Both the position numbers and the translations under genes were made by a program. Positions 1 through 9,701 of a stretch of 64,000 nt of DNA are shown one piece after another. Numbering within the stretch: position 1 is the first letter of the stretch; each line of letters begins with the position of its first letter. The DNA comes from Anthopleura xanthogrammica. Taxonomy: Eukaryota; Cnidaria; Anthozoa; Actiniaria; Actiniidae. A model generated the notes under the pieces. The model did not search any database and was not told the DNA's origin. It saw only the letters and a program-made list of their open reading frames with translations. The stretch spans positions 4,910,453 through 4,974,452 of the forward strand of contig OZ025208.1 in the NCBI GenBank assembly GCA_964019055.1, written 5' to 3'.

Positions 1-1080
1 ACGTGAGACACTTATCGAAACACGACAAACTCCGTACATTCTTTGCTTGAATAAACTTAATCATTATTTATCCTTGATACCACAGGTTCCTTGTGAGAAA
101 CAAAGGGACGAATGCTTTTCTGAAGTCTTAATAAATACCTTTTTCTTCAAAGTGTGTATCCATGTTTATGTACAATGATTTACAACAAAGTTGTGTAAAA
201 ACAGCCTATTGTTTCCGGCACATTGAAATGTAATGACTCCTATCAGCGATAAACAATAAAACCAACCTGATGGATTCACAACAGCAGCTAAATTTTATTA
301 CATTTTTCATCAAAATCTAACAGATCAGACCCCTTTACCAGTTCTTTGTCTTGTTTGTCTGTACATGCACTGGTTATACAAGTTACCAAAACAACGATAA
401 AATTCCATTATAGTTTGAGCCTCAACCTCAACCAATTAGGCTTTCTTCATAAACCGTTGCCCTCGCTAAAGAACTGAATAGCCGTATTTCAGATTTTTCT
501 TTTCACAACGAACGATGTAAGATACCTCGAAGTCAGAAAAGAGTCGTGTTTTTTCAAGATTACATTGACTTTTAACTTAAAACGAAGGTACAAGTGCACA
601 TCGGCGAGATGATTCACCAATCTTACACATGTTTTTACAAATTATCGGTGTATTTAGGAGGCCAACAAGAAACCAAACAGAAAAGGCCAAGAACACCGAA
701 GCAAGGTCAAAAGAAAGAGATGCTCCAATACTTTTTGGTCATTGTATATTTCAGTGGCCTTCATTTTCGTACTTTAAAAGCAACGTTTTGAGCGAAAACG
801 AGCGCGGTGACCTATTGTTATCTTTTATCAAATAAATATTTACAGCAATTGAGATCATATAGCTGAATTAAAACGAATAGTTCTATCTTCCGATTTTAAG
901 ACATTATCCTGTAAAGGTAACGATATGATGTCCTATAGGAGTGTACACACATTGATAAAGCATCGCTATTTTTCAAGAAAGCTTCTTTTCTGATCAGGTT
1001 CTAGCATTTGAGAATCCACAATTCAAAGGTAGCAATGACATCTCGCGAGTTATGATTTTTCCTCCCTCCATTTTATACTT
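1..1080. other. AT-rich intergenic DNA, no gene seen
   Basis: Only short overlapping frames occur here (65 and 68 codons in the 594-835 stretch). They have no recognisable domain and no signal peptide. No RNA gene, tandem repeat or transposon end was recognised. It is treated as 5' flanking DNA of the gene starting at 1219; no convincing promoter element could be assigned. Confidence 0.5.
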
Positions 1081-1218
1081 TGAATAGTATTGGTCTCACA
1101 CGCCACGTACCCAAAACGCCAAAATTTGACGAACTCATTTTTCACACTCGTTGGATCGGAAATGACCTCATCATGGTGTCTCATTTCACACACACGAGGT
1201 TTAACCACTTCTAGCAAA

Positions 1219-1878
1219 ATGGTGTCTTATCTGTTCAGTATTTTATTCTTTTATTCATGTCTTTTCGTAAGTACTAGCTATCCGTGTGGTGTATGTCAAT
1301 GTTTCTCTCTCAAGAATTATTCAGTCCTGGATTGCTCGAACCTTGGTCTAACGAAAATAAATACTCCGCGCAAAGAATATAACACCGTCTTGTTAAATGG
1401 TAATGCCCTGAACTGTATGGAGCTACGAAGGATCTTAAACTATACTTCACCAGAATGGATCGACATCAGAGATAACCCTGCGTTGGATTGTAAATGTTTG
1501 GCTTACATAAAGATAAAGGTTTTGTCATCCGATTGTCTATATCCATCCGCCTCGAGTACATCTCCTCCTACTTCTTACCTAGACCCGACATCGACCGCCT
1601 CAGTTATCAGTTCTATTTATTCCAATACCGCTGGTATAACACCGACTTCTTCTAAACCTCTTTTCTCTGTACACACTTTGGATCTCAATTGGATTCTGGG
1701 GTCTTCGATTTTAGTTCCGCTAACATTTATAATAATCTTCATACTTTACAAAGTGAAGCAACTGAGAAGAAGAAGAGTTCCTCAGCATTTTGAACTTGGA
1801 AGTTCAATCAGAGCTTTACGCGCATTAGTTTCGCGACTGGTAAACTTTTGTCCCGTTTCAAGGATCTTGTACTCGTAG
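1219..1878 (+). CDS. Mini leucine-rich-repeat single-pass membrane protein (219 aa)
   Basis: Predicted type I membrane protein of the secretory pathway. The ATG at 1219 (context AGCAAAATGG) is preferred over the frame's earlier start at 1090 because it puts a hydrophobic signal peptide at residues 1-20. An LRRNT-like cap follows (Cys23, Cys26, Cys28, Cys39, with LDCSNLGL), then room for only one or two short repeats (TVLLNGNAL, WIDIRDNPAL), then an LRRCT-like cap (Cys91, Cys93, Cys106). Residues 107-150 are a Ser/Thr/Pro-rich stalk. A transmembrane helix lies near 159-177, and the basic tail KVKQLRRRR gives an N-out topology. There is no intracellular TIR or other signalling domain. The last 32 codons overlap the 3' end of the minus-strand gene. 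A possible splice donor (CTG|GTAAAC, near 1840) could replace the tail with another exon. The ligand is unknown; an adhesion or receptor-like role is inferred from architecture only. Confidence 0.6.
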   Translation: MVSYLFSILFFYSCLFVSTSYPCGVCQCFSLKNYSVLDCSNLGLTKINTPRKEYNTVLLNGNALNCMELRRILNYTSPEWIDIRDNPALDCKCLAYIKIKVLSSDCLYPSASSTSPPTSYLDPTSTASVISSIYSNTAGITPTSSKPLFSVHTLDLNWILGSSILVPLTFIIIFILYKVKQLRRRRVPQHFELGSSIRALRALVSRLVNFCPVSRILYS

Positions 1879-3016
1879 GTAGGAATTACAGTAAAGTAGG
1901 TATAAGGTAGTTTCACTACTGTGTAGCCACCATTTTTCTCAGAGAAGAAACAGCATCCATTTTTTGCAGACTTCAACATCTTTTCCCAGGGTATTATTTT
2001 GGTGTAGGTACCATCTGGTAGGAAAAACACCTGCCCGATTAAACTTGAGGCAATCTGATTCAGATACAATTTTCTGTTGCGTACTACCGAGGCCTGTTCA
2101 TTAATCCTGTGTTCTTCACACATGAACTCAATCATTCTCTCACAGCTGTGATTCTCATAAAGATCTCGAATGTACTTGGTCAGCACCGCATGGGGCGCAG
2201 AATACAAAGGGTGTTCTCGCTGTATGGTATACTCTTGAAGTAAAACGTGGGGAATAAAGTGAAGTACTTTCTCAGGAGGGAGTTCTACTTGCATACGATC
2301 CCATACTTTGTGAAATATGGTGTGCCAGGATTCTTTGTTTGCTCTCAAGGAAAGCAATTCAATCAAGTTCGGTCTTCTTCCATGGATTATTCGGAATTCG
2401 CACAGATTTACATCGATGCCTAGTCGTTCACCCATGTGATAAAATAACAATCTAAATAAGGTTTTCAGTTCTTGTATGATTTCAGAATCAAAACTGAGGA
2501 CACGACCACTTCTTAATTCCATAATGATCCCTATGACCGCTAGGGCTGAATACAGCAAATGGTCTTTTCCAAGAAAAAATATTCTAATTCTTGCTAGCTC
2601 AGTTTTCGAAAGATGTATTTTTTGCGACTCATATAAATGGTGTTCAGTGAAAACCTTGCTCAAAATTCAAAATCCCCGCGACTTATAAATCGAATACCAA
2701 AACAAAAGACTTGCCCAACAATAGTACATTTATGAATAATTAGCGAATCTATTACGTCACTGGGTCACCATGACAACACATAAACAAAAGGCCCATCAAC
2801 CGACCCATCAATGCCCATCCATTGCCCATCAAAAATCCGGATCGTGCGGTGCTAACACTACTACTGACCGGGGATCGTTTCATGTGAGGGTGAAACAGAA
2901 GTACTAGGGCTCGAAGAGGTCATTCTTACTTTGATGCCACATTTTGGACAATATTCAAAACTACTTTTTAAACTAAAACCACATTTACAGCAAAATGAGG
3001 GTAATGATTCCGCCAT
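1782..3016 (-). CDS. Predicted two-exon gene: N-terminal zinc ribbon plus unknown 290-aa domain
   Basis: Exon 1 (3016-2930) starts at ATG and encodes 29 residues with two CxxC knuckles (Cys9/Cys12 and Cys23/Cys26, the latter CPKC), a short zinc ribbon. It ends AAA|GTAAGA, a good splice donor in phase 0, and runs into an in-frame TAG 22 codons later if unspliced. Exon 2 (2654-1782) is a long open frame with no upstream in-frame ATG before its first conserved-looking residues. It is preceded by TTTTGAGCAAG|GTT, an acceptor that is also phase 0. Joining them gives 319 residues. The exon 2 domain has mixed alpha/beta composition, few low-complexity stretches and no family I can name. Small zinc-ribbon first exons on otherwise unrelated proteins are, to my knowledge, common in cnidarian gene sets. 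The zinc ribbon would bind protein or nucleic acid; the function is unknown. The 3' end is antisense to the LRR gene tail. Confidence 0.55.
2655..2929 (-). other. Predicted 275-bp intron of the zinc-ribbon gene
   Basis: It is bounded by GTAAGA at 2929 and CAAG at 2655, both in phase 0. It contains in-frame stops and short repeats of a GCCCATC-like motif (2790-2830 on the plus strand), so it does not look coding. Predicted from sequence alone; no transcript evidence. Confidence 0.5.
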
Positions 3017-3070
3017 GTTTTTATCACAACGAACACGTGTAGCAGCAACGAACGGGAGGGGATTCTGAAT

Positions 3071-3135
3071 ATTCTCGTACCAAGACCCTACTCAACTACT
3101 CTCTAGGGAAGGTCTTGGGGTCTGGGTACGAGAAT
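3071..3135. repeat. Short imperfect inverted repeat (ATTCTCGTACC arms)
   Basis: The left arm at 3071-3088 (ATTCTCGTACCAAGACCC) is complementary, with one small offset, to the right arm at 3111-3135. About 22 bp separate the arms. Terminal sequences of this kind are typical of short non-autonomous interspersed repeats. It lies 55 bp upstream of the zinc-ribbon gene start, so it could fall in that promoter. Confidence 0.5.
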
Positions 3136-3160
3136 GGAAGAACGCTTTCCTTGAAAAAAA

Positions 3161-3490
3161 TTGTACTGAGACTAATATATTTTTGTACTGAGACTAATAT
3201 ATTTTTGTACTGAGACTAATATATTTTTGTACTGAGACTAATATATTTTTGTACTGAGACTAATATATTTTTGTACTGGGACTAATATATTTTTGTACTG
3301 GGACTAATAAATTTTTTTACTGGGACTAATAAATTTTTGTACTGGAACATTATTTTTTGTACTGGATTAAATATTTTTGTTCTGGATTACATTTGTTTTG
3401 CATTTGAACAAATAGTTTTGTACTGGAATAAATATTTCTGTAATCTAACAAATATTTTTGTATTTGGACATATATTTTTGTATGGGATTT
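3161..3490. repeat. 22-bp minisatellite, decaying towards its 3' side
   Basis: The unit TTGTACTGAGACTAATATATTT begins at 3161, 3183, 3205, 3227 and 3249 with essentially no change. It then drifts (GAG to GGG, ATA to AAA) through about 3360 and becomes irregular TTTTTGTACTGG-type copies to about 3490. The gradient from perfect to degenerate copies suggests expansion at the left end. Confidence 0.9.
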
Positions 3491-3699
3491 ATTGATGTGT
3501 ATTGCCGTTATGGGCCACCGTAGAAAAGGTACTAGAGAGCTTGTTGTAAGTTTCAATTGCAATGTACTTGGAAATGTATACATCGATTCAAGGAATCATC
3601 AGGTCTGATCTGTCGTATATATAATATTCTCAAAATTTCCAAGCTTTTCTCAATTATAAAGGTGTGATTCATAGAAATTCCCAACAATTCTAAATATAA

Positions 3700-3925
3700 A
3701 GAAGTCAAGTTTGCATATTTGAGGATTTCACAGGATTTTCATGGTTTCTCAAGTGATTTCATAGCACAAAGAATCCTATGAAATGTTTTCATATGGTTGA
3801 TGAATTAGTTTTCAAACTATTTCATAGTAATTTCATAGCACAGATCCCTATGAAATGTTTTCATAGGGTTGAATTTAGTATACAAAAATATTTCATAGTG
3901 ATTTCATGTAATAGATCAAAAACTC
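3700..3925. repeat. 72-bp imperfect tandem duplication rich in TTTCATAG
   Basis: The block containing TTTCATAGCAC and CCTATGAAATGTTTTCATA occurs at about 3759-3800 and again 72 bp later. TTTCATAGTRATTTCAT motifs fill the rest. The motif CCTATGAAA/TTTCATAGG is itself a dyad and reappears at 4660-4720, so the same repeat family lies on both sides of the 4.2-4.6 kb element. No coding potential. Confidence 0.55.
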
Positions 3926-4303
3926 GTGCTTCGTGTTTGATCAGGGAATCCAAACACCGAGAAGCGGATGAAAGCACGAGGCCGAAGGCTGACTTCTCAG
4001 TCTCATTATAATTCATTTGTTTTTGAATCTCTGGAGGCTAAAACATAAGAAATTTCTTCATGATTAGCTTCGGTGGCTCTTTTTCGATTTGATTAATGCA
4101 AAAATGCCAAGAAAAAAAATACTTTACATAACGTCAAGATGGAGGAAGAGAAAGGAGCTACTTCTCAGTTTCGGCGTCCTAAAAACTCATTAATAATTCA
4201 TTATCTCAGGGACCAATTAGAACTTTGTATTTCAGTCACGTGCATAGGTCTTAATCTATTCTATAATATATAACATCAACCCAAAACTGTCAACGAATTC
4301 ATT

Positions 4304-4390
4304 GTTAGTTTAGTTGGTAATACACTAGAATATCAAGGCAGAGGTTCCCGGTTCGAGTCCCAGTACGTCCAATATAACATAAAAATAAAA
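4304..4390 (+). repeat. tRNA-like SINE segment (A and B boxes)
   Basis: The segment has an A-box-like GTTTAGTTGGTAATA (4308-4322) and a perfect B-box core GGTTCGAGTCC (4350-4360). These are spaced as in RNA polymerase III internal promoters and are followed by an A-rich tail (4379-4395). The T stem and acceptor stem do not pair well, so it is not a functional tRNA. It sits inside the inverted-repeat element. Confidence 0.5.
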
Positions 4391-4444
4391 AATGTTAGAT
4401 AAAAAGGTAAGACAGGTGAAAAAGGAGAAAACGGTGGAGAATAA

Positions 4445-4503
4445 AGAAAAAAAAAGAGAGTGTAAGGAAAAAAAAGAGAGTGTAAGGAAAAAAAAGAGAG
4501 AGT
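4445..4503. repeat. 20-bp A/G-rich tandem repeat, about three copies
   Basis: The unit TGTAAGGAAAAAAAAGAGAG repeats at 4461 and 4481, with a partial copy before it and another after. It may be the expanded tail of the SINE-like segment upstream. Confidence 0.75.
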
Positions 4504-4767
4504 GAAATCAATGAGAATTGCTTTTATGCTAATTTATACAGTGTCTTGATCAGTGTCTTGATCGGTGTATCAAGACCTATGCACGTCACTGAAATACAAA
4601 GTTCTAATTGGTCCCTGACATCATGAATTATTAATGAGTTTGAGAAAGTATTGTAAATTTTCATAGGTCTATGAAAAGAAATTTCCATAGGACTATGAAA
4701 TATTTTCATAGCTAATTTCATAGCCTGTGCAAATGTAATAGCTTTTTCATAGATATTGAAGTAATAG

Positions 4768-4945
4768 TGTGGGCTATAGTCCATGTTGTTTGTCTGAAAG
4801 TAGGCAAAAATGATCTATTTTGTGTAGTTCTTAAATAATGCCTATTTTTTCAAAAGGGGTGAAAATGGCCCAAAATCGGTCAAAGCTGTGGGCTACAGTC
4901 CATGCTTTTTGCCTGAAAATGGCCAAAAATGATCTATATTGTGTT
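4768..4945. repeat. Direct repeat of about 59 bp, 119 bp apart
   Basis: The block starting TGTGGGCTATAGTCCATG at 4768 recurs at 4887 (TGTGGGCTACAGTCCATG). Both copies run through GGCAAAAATGATCTAT or its close variant to ATTGTGT or TTTGTGT. About 85% identical by eye; no coding content. Confidence 0.6.
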
Positions 4946-5459
4946 GTAAGATCTTGATCACTCAACAACTTAGTCTCGTTTTGATGCAATGCTCCTCACG
5001 ATACTGCTGGTTTGTCGGAGCGGCATACTCATCTACGTAAAGAGCTATTGTTTTTCACTGCATATTGATTATAGAGATATCTATACTACTTGATCATTAT
5101 TTTTTTATCCAGCTGCATCATAGCAATAGGAGGTACAATCACTTAGACATTAAGTATTTGAATAATCATCTTTCTTTGCTTGTGTTTTTGCTTTTGTAAA
5201 TGTCTGTTGTTGTGTGTACAGTCATGGTCAAAAAGGTCAAGGTCAAAAAAAAGAAAAGTATATTATTATGAACAGTGAATTGAATCAGAAGCATTCTACT
5301 TCTTCATTACGAGTTGAACTGAAAATGCTATTTTGCTTTTGAAAAAGGATGGAATTCTATAACTAGATTTAGATGTTGTAAACCAATAAATACTTTACTA
5401 ATATTCTATTTATACTCTTATATCGAATTTAATTTTGTTGGTCATTTTCACAGGATGAA

Positions 5460-7115
5460 ATAATATATTTAAAGGACTTTAAGGAAACCTTAAAGTTGTT
5501 TAAATCTAAACATGAACTTTAATACTAACTTAAATCTCCTTAAAGGTAATTAAGGGAAAAAGTTAGCTTTAAGTAATATTTAGTTAGTTTTTACATTAAT
5601 GTTATTTAAGTAAGTTTAAGAGGACGATTTAAGGTATCTTAAATGTGTAAAGAGATTGAAGGGGTTTAAGAGAAGTCTAAGAGAAGTTTAAGAGAAGTCA
5701 GCAAAAATCGAACAAAATCAAAATTTGCCGGCCACAGCCGAAAGTTCGATTTCGAATTTGTCAATAATTGACCCTTTGAGAGAGCCAAAATATACTCCAA
5801 CTTTGGGGGCTTCGCGTACCTTTGCAAAAATATCTACATGTTTAATTCTTAAGCAACTGTTTTATATAATGTTTTAACTTTAAAAAGCTGAAATTTCATT
5901 GTCTTCCAATAAATTCATAACGGTGAAAAACATTTATTTACCAGGGTATTTTGACGCCTTGTGAAAAGTAATGCATATAAAAAAAATATTTTCACGATGT
6001 GCTAAATAAAATAAAAGCCCGATATTAAGAAAATGAAAAGTCGAAATAATATTCTAACCGTGACTAAAAGCTTTTTTGGGGGTTTTATTCTGCGAAGAGA
6101 AATAAAAATTTAATGTTGGAGAAATTTCAAAGAAAGGCGGCCTGTGCGCTCAATCTAAGGAATTTAAAAATTACCTAAAAGAGCAAAATATCGTAAGATA
6201 GCAAAGTACCACCTCAAGCTACTGCAGTAACACTACATGGTGTGGATTAATACAATTGAAATAGCTCTAAGAAGGATGCAATTTTTCTAGATAAGAGTCG
6301 AAGCGGGTTCTTTTACAGATAGCAGTTGCGTGAGCATAAGTGTGACCAAGGAGTCGGGAGACGCGGCATTCTACAAAGAATTAGGTGTGGCCTTTGATAA
6401 CGCCGAGTCACAAATGTACATGTCACGTCTGCATTTACTGAAGGGAAAATCTACTGGAAATATCCTTCTACGTTTCAGCTTTTACAGAAGTAGGCTTTAA
6501 GTGATAGATAAAACATGAGCAGGAGACCTTTATGGGGATTTAAAATGGCGAGCCGCTGGCTAGTTACTAAATACAACTAAATGTATACCACAAACCACAA
6601 ATGAAGTTTATGAATGATCAATCAGTTGATGAAACTGATGATTCAATGTATAGAAAGCAGTAACCAGTAAAAACAATATGTTGCTCTCTATTATTGAAAA
6701 AAGTGAAATAAAATTAACCTTAAATGTTCTGTAAAGCCAAATAAAACCAATTATATATACAATTCTGAGTACTAATTAAAGACGAAAAACCAACAAAATA
6801 TTAGTCTTTAGTTCTCCACTTAAAGCCTTATTAAAGGAACATTCCCTGCTTCTTTAGGTAATTAATGAAAGGCTACTAAATACTCATTTCATAATACTTT
6901 AAAACATATTAAAGACTATAAAACCAATATTTAAGCAAACCTTAAGTGAGCAGGTTAAAGTTCATTAAACACGAAATTAAGTGAATTTAAGAAGCAAGAG
7001 AAAACACTTCATTAAAGAGATTTAAATACAACATTAAAGTTCAGGAAACGTATACTTAATGAATTTAAGGAAAAAATTAAACTTAACTTAAATATTAACT
7101 TGATATTAATTTTGA
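5460..7115. mobile_element. TTAA-rich element with degenerate inverted ends (candidate DNA transposon)
   Basis: Both flanks are dense in TTAAAG/CTTTAA motifs (5465-5700 and 6770-7110), while the middle (5720-6760) has ordinary composition. 5511-5547 and the reverse complement of 7011-7044 share GAACTTTAAT and TTAAATCTC in the same order. This suggests long degenerate terminal or subterminal inverted repeats. No open frame longer than 60 codons and no transposase signature, so a non-autonomous or dead element is the most that can be said. Confidence 0.35.
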
Positions 7116-7119
7116 TTGT

Positions 7120-7912
7120 TCACACTGGTTATGTAGACAGGGTCAAGGTTTTCACGATTACGCGATACTGTTTTTCACTGAACTAACAGACATTTTTATG
7201 ATCAGAATAGGCAGCTGTATTTGCTTTTTTTGATATTGTTTCTATAATTTTCAATTTTCATATTACACTTTGCTTTTTAGAGATTTAATGTTTGTTTTGT
7301 TTTTCAATTTGTACCTACGATCTCATCATATTATTTTAGTCGGTTCCTTTAAAAAACCTATATTTTTCCAGCATTTAGTTGCCAAAAGGATCCGAATCAG
7401 TTATTTCCTTGTTAAAAGCTGAATTACTTCAACATATTAGACATCTTAGCAATCATTTGAACTGAAAGGTTTTTGGATGAAAAACTCAGTAGTTTGTAAG
7501 ACTCGGCTACAAATAATTCGCTTTATTTAGTTTTGAATTTTTGTGTATGATGTATATATAAGATAGCTAATTAACTTTCTGTTTCTCAAACTCGGGAGCT
7601 CTTCACTTCTCGACGTCCAGGAGCAAGTGATTTCAAATTAACATTTTGTCCATTGATGCTTCACGAGCTGTGTCCAACCCCCCCTGACGAATGAGTGACC
7701 AAGTGAGTGACACATTTGCATATCTAGAGTCCTCATGATAACTCATTCCTACGCTTCGCGTATCCACAAGTAAAAAAAACAACATTTAGACCAAAAGAAA
7801 TGTTACGTGATACCTTGCACTTGCTGTAATAATTTTTTCGGCATCTCTTACAGTACCAATTAGTCCTCGAGCCCGAATGGCCTATGAGTCAATAGCCTAT
7901 TCAGCGATCGGC
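7120..7912. other. Intergenic DNA, no feature recognised
   Basis: AT-rich sequence without long frames, tandem repeats or recognisable transposon ends. It precedes the direct repeat and TA tract that begin the Penelope-like nest. Confidence 0.5.
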
Positions 7913-7915
7913 TTC

Positions 7916-7977
7916 ATTGAGCACTTTACCGACAGAATAGACACGTCCAGATATATATATATATATATATATATATA
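7916..7977 (+). repeat. Left direct repeat plus (TA)n flanking the PLE palindrome
   Basis: ATTGAGCACTTTACCG at 7916, followed by AATAGACACGTCCAG and an (AT)n tract (7951-7977), recurs in the same orientation at 11476-11528. The direct orientation on either side of an inverted structure is notable. The tract is a typical landing site for Penelope-like elements. Confidence 0.75.
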
Positions 7978-8020
7978 GATTATAGATTGTAGATAGATCA
8001 AAGACAAGACATAACTTTTG

Positions 8021-8060
8021 CTGTTACTCAGAGTTTCACGCTTACGCGATCTTCAGACAG
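8021..8060 (-). ncRNA. Hammerhead ribozyme motif, left PLE 3' end
   Basis: Mirror copy of the 11370-11409 motif. On the minus strand it reads CUGU (stem I), CUGAAGA, a CGC/GCG stem II with a GUAA loop, GAA, ACUC-U-GAGU (stem III), A, ACAG (stem I). It differs from the right copy only at 8030, in the one-nucleotide loop of stem III. Predicted cleavage lies after GUA, at 8025. Confidence 0.65.
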
Positions 8061-8177
8061 TCTTTAATAAAGAATGATCCATACTGTAGTCTATATATAC
8101 CTGAGGCGCTATAATCTATAATTGGAGTATTGTTATGTATTTACAATAGTGTTATTGTTCTATCAAGGTGCGATAAT

Positions 8178-9697
8178 TTATGTTATCCGGCTTAAGTAAT
8201 ATTTGTTTTCGTGGCGGCATTTTGAAATAAGTTCTGATCTTTTGTTGAGAAGGTTGGTTTTATCTGCTTTAATAATGTTCAATTTTTCTGCTAAGCAGAG
8301 ATTGCATTTCTTAGAAATATTATTGTAGGCTTTTGCTGAGGTGATGATTGACCATTTGATGTGGTAAATTTTCTTGTTGTCTTGAAGTGTCCAGATGTGT
8401 TTTGATAGTTCAGTGCTGTTGGCGTATTTTCTGTTTCGGAAAGATAGCTTGTGTTGCGTATACCGTTGTTTAAATGTTCCTTCTGTTAGTCCGATGTAGT
8501 TCTTTGCGGGTATGTCGTCTTCTGTGGTTACTCGTGCGTTGTACACTATGCTGGTTGTGAGGCAGTTGTTTTCTAGTGGGCATTGGTCTTTTTTTCGGCA
8601 GTTGCAGTCGTTCTGTGAAGAGGTTGCGGGGCTGTTGTTAGTTATTTTCTTGTTGTGTTTGTTGATTATGCTTGTCATATTTTCCATGCAACTGTAGCTG
8701 ACTTTAACGTTGTTCTTGTTGAAGATGCAGTGGAACTTGTGATTTTTAGGGAAGTGCTTCTGAATAAGGTTAAGGAAGGTTTTTCCTACGTTAGTTTGTA
8801 CGTTTTTGCTGAATGGAGGGTTAAACCATATAATATTTCTCTTTCTGTTTTTTCTTTGTGGTGCAGATGTGTTATGGTTATTGTATGTGAGGGTTTCTGT
8901 GAATCCGCTGTTTTTTAGTGCTGTTTCGTAGAGTGGCTTAGCTGCGTTGAATGCTTCTTCGTTGCATGAAATGTCGGTTATTCTGCGGTTGATAGCTGCG
9001 GGTAGCTGTTTGATTATGGAAGGTGGGTGGTTAGATTTCGTGTTGATATACAGTGGCTCGTCGTTTGGCTTTCTGTAGGGGTAGTAGGATTCGTTTGTTA
9101 AGTTGAATGTGACGTCAAGGTAGTTTACTGCTTTCAGGTTGGTTTGTATGGTGATATTAAGGCCGTGTTTCTTAAATTGTCTCGTTATGTCCTTTCTTAT
9201 TCTTTCTGCTTGTGGTCCAGTCGTGTTCTTAAAGATGGCAAGTCCGTCGTCCCTGTACAGTCCTATGTTGCCCTTTCCGTATTTGTCGCATAAGTTGTTG
9301 AGAATAAATAGTCCAACTAGTTCACATACTTCTGCTCCGTCGTAGCTTCCCATCGTGACGTCGAACATGTTGTTGTTGTCTTTCTTTATCCAGGCGTTAC
9401 CGTTGTCAAATAGGAGGGATTTTCTAGCGTGCATGATAATGTCAATGTCTTGGCTGGTTATATTAGTGTGTTTCTTGGCGAAGTGGATTGCATTAGTTAA
9501 AAGTTCTTCGGTTATGGAGGGGTAGAAGCTTTCGATGTCAAATATGGCGAACGTGTGTTGTTGTTTGTTAGGGATGTTTGTGAACCAGTTGATTACGGAT
9601 GACGAGTTTTTCCATTGATTAAGTGCTGTTTTGTTTCTTACGTCAGTGTTGATTCTCTCGAGGATTTGTTTGCTTACTCGTCTTATTTCGCTCTTGG
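8178..9697 (-). CDS. Penelope-like RT/GIY-YIG endonuclease, 5'-truncated, left arm
   Basis: Minus-strand copy of the PLE polyprotein. The frame is open from the palindrome centre (9697) to the stop at 8178; its first in-frame ATG is at 9434. The 418 residues from that ATG are identical to the plus-strand copy, including GLYRDDGL (RT motif C), NYLDVTF and the GIY-YIG segment YIGLTEGTF. The protein would reverse-transcribe element RNA primed at nicks made by the endonuclease, as known for PLEs. The copy lacks the N-terminal region and the DIESFYPS motif lies upstream of its only ATG, so it is not expected to be autonomous. Confidence 0.85.
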
Positions 9698-9701
9698 CTA
9701 T

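Larger units (their letters stand above)
4184..4641. mobile_element. Inverted-repeat element with about 69-bp arms (MITE-like)
   Basis: 4184-4252 and 4572-4641 are near-perfect reverse complements. They share ACTCATTAATAATTCAT, GGGACCAATTAGAACT and TTTCAGTNACGTGCATAGG. The roughly 320-bp interior holds a tRNA-like segment and an A-rich repeat and no transposase. No clear target-site duplication was found, so non-autonomous DNA element is a structural inference; an inverted duplication is the alternative. Confidence 0.55.

Noticed and set aside
594..835. Two overlapping 65-68-codon frames as small genes
   Set aside because: No domain, no conserved-looking composition, and they overlap in different frames as expected by chance.
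1782..2663. Exon 2 as an intact single-exon gene starting at 2663
   Set aside because: The codon at 2663 is TTG, not ATG; the phase-matched upstream exon gives a better model.
1219..3016. Convergent, overlapping gene pair as part of an endogenous virus or Maverick element
   Set aside because: No capsid, polymerase, integrase or terminal repeat is visible, and one gene appears to be spliced, so a host origin is simpler.
4304..4375. Functional tRNA gene
   Set aside because: The A and B boxes are good, but the T stem and acceptor stem do not pair, so it is treated as a SINE-like relic.
9615..9701. First 29 codons of the plus-strand PLE frame as its true N-terminus
   Set aside because: This stretch is the antisense of the left arm. 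PLE similarity starts only at about 9702.
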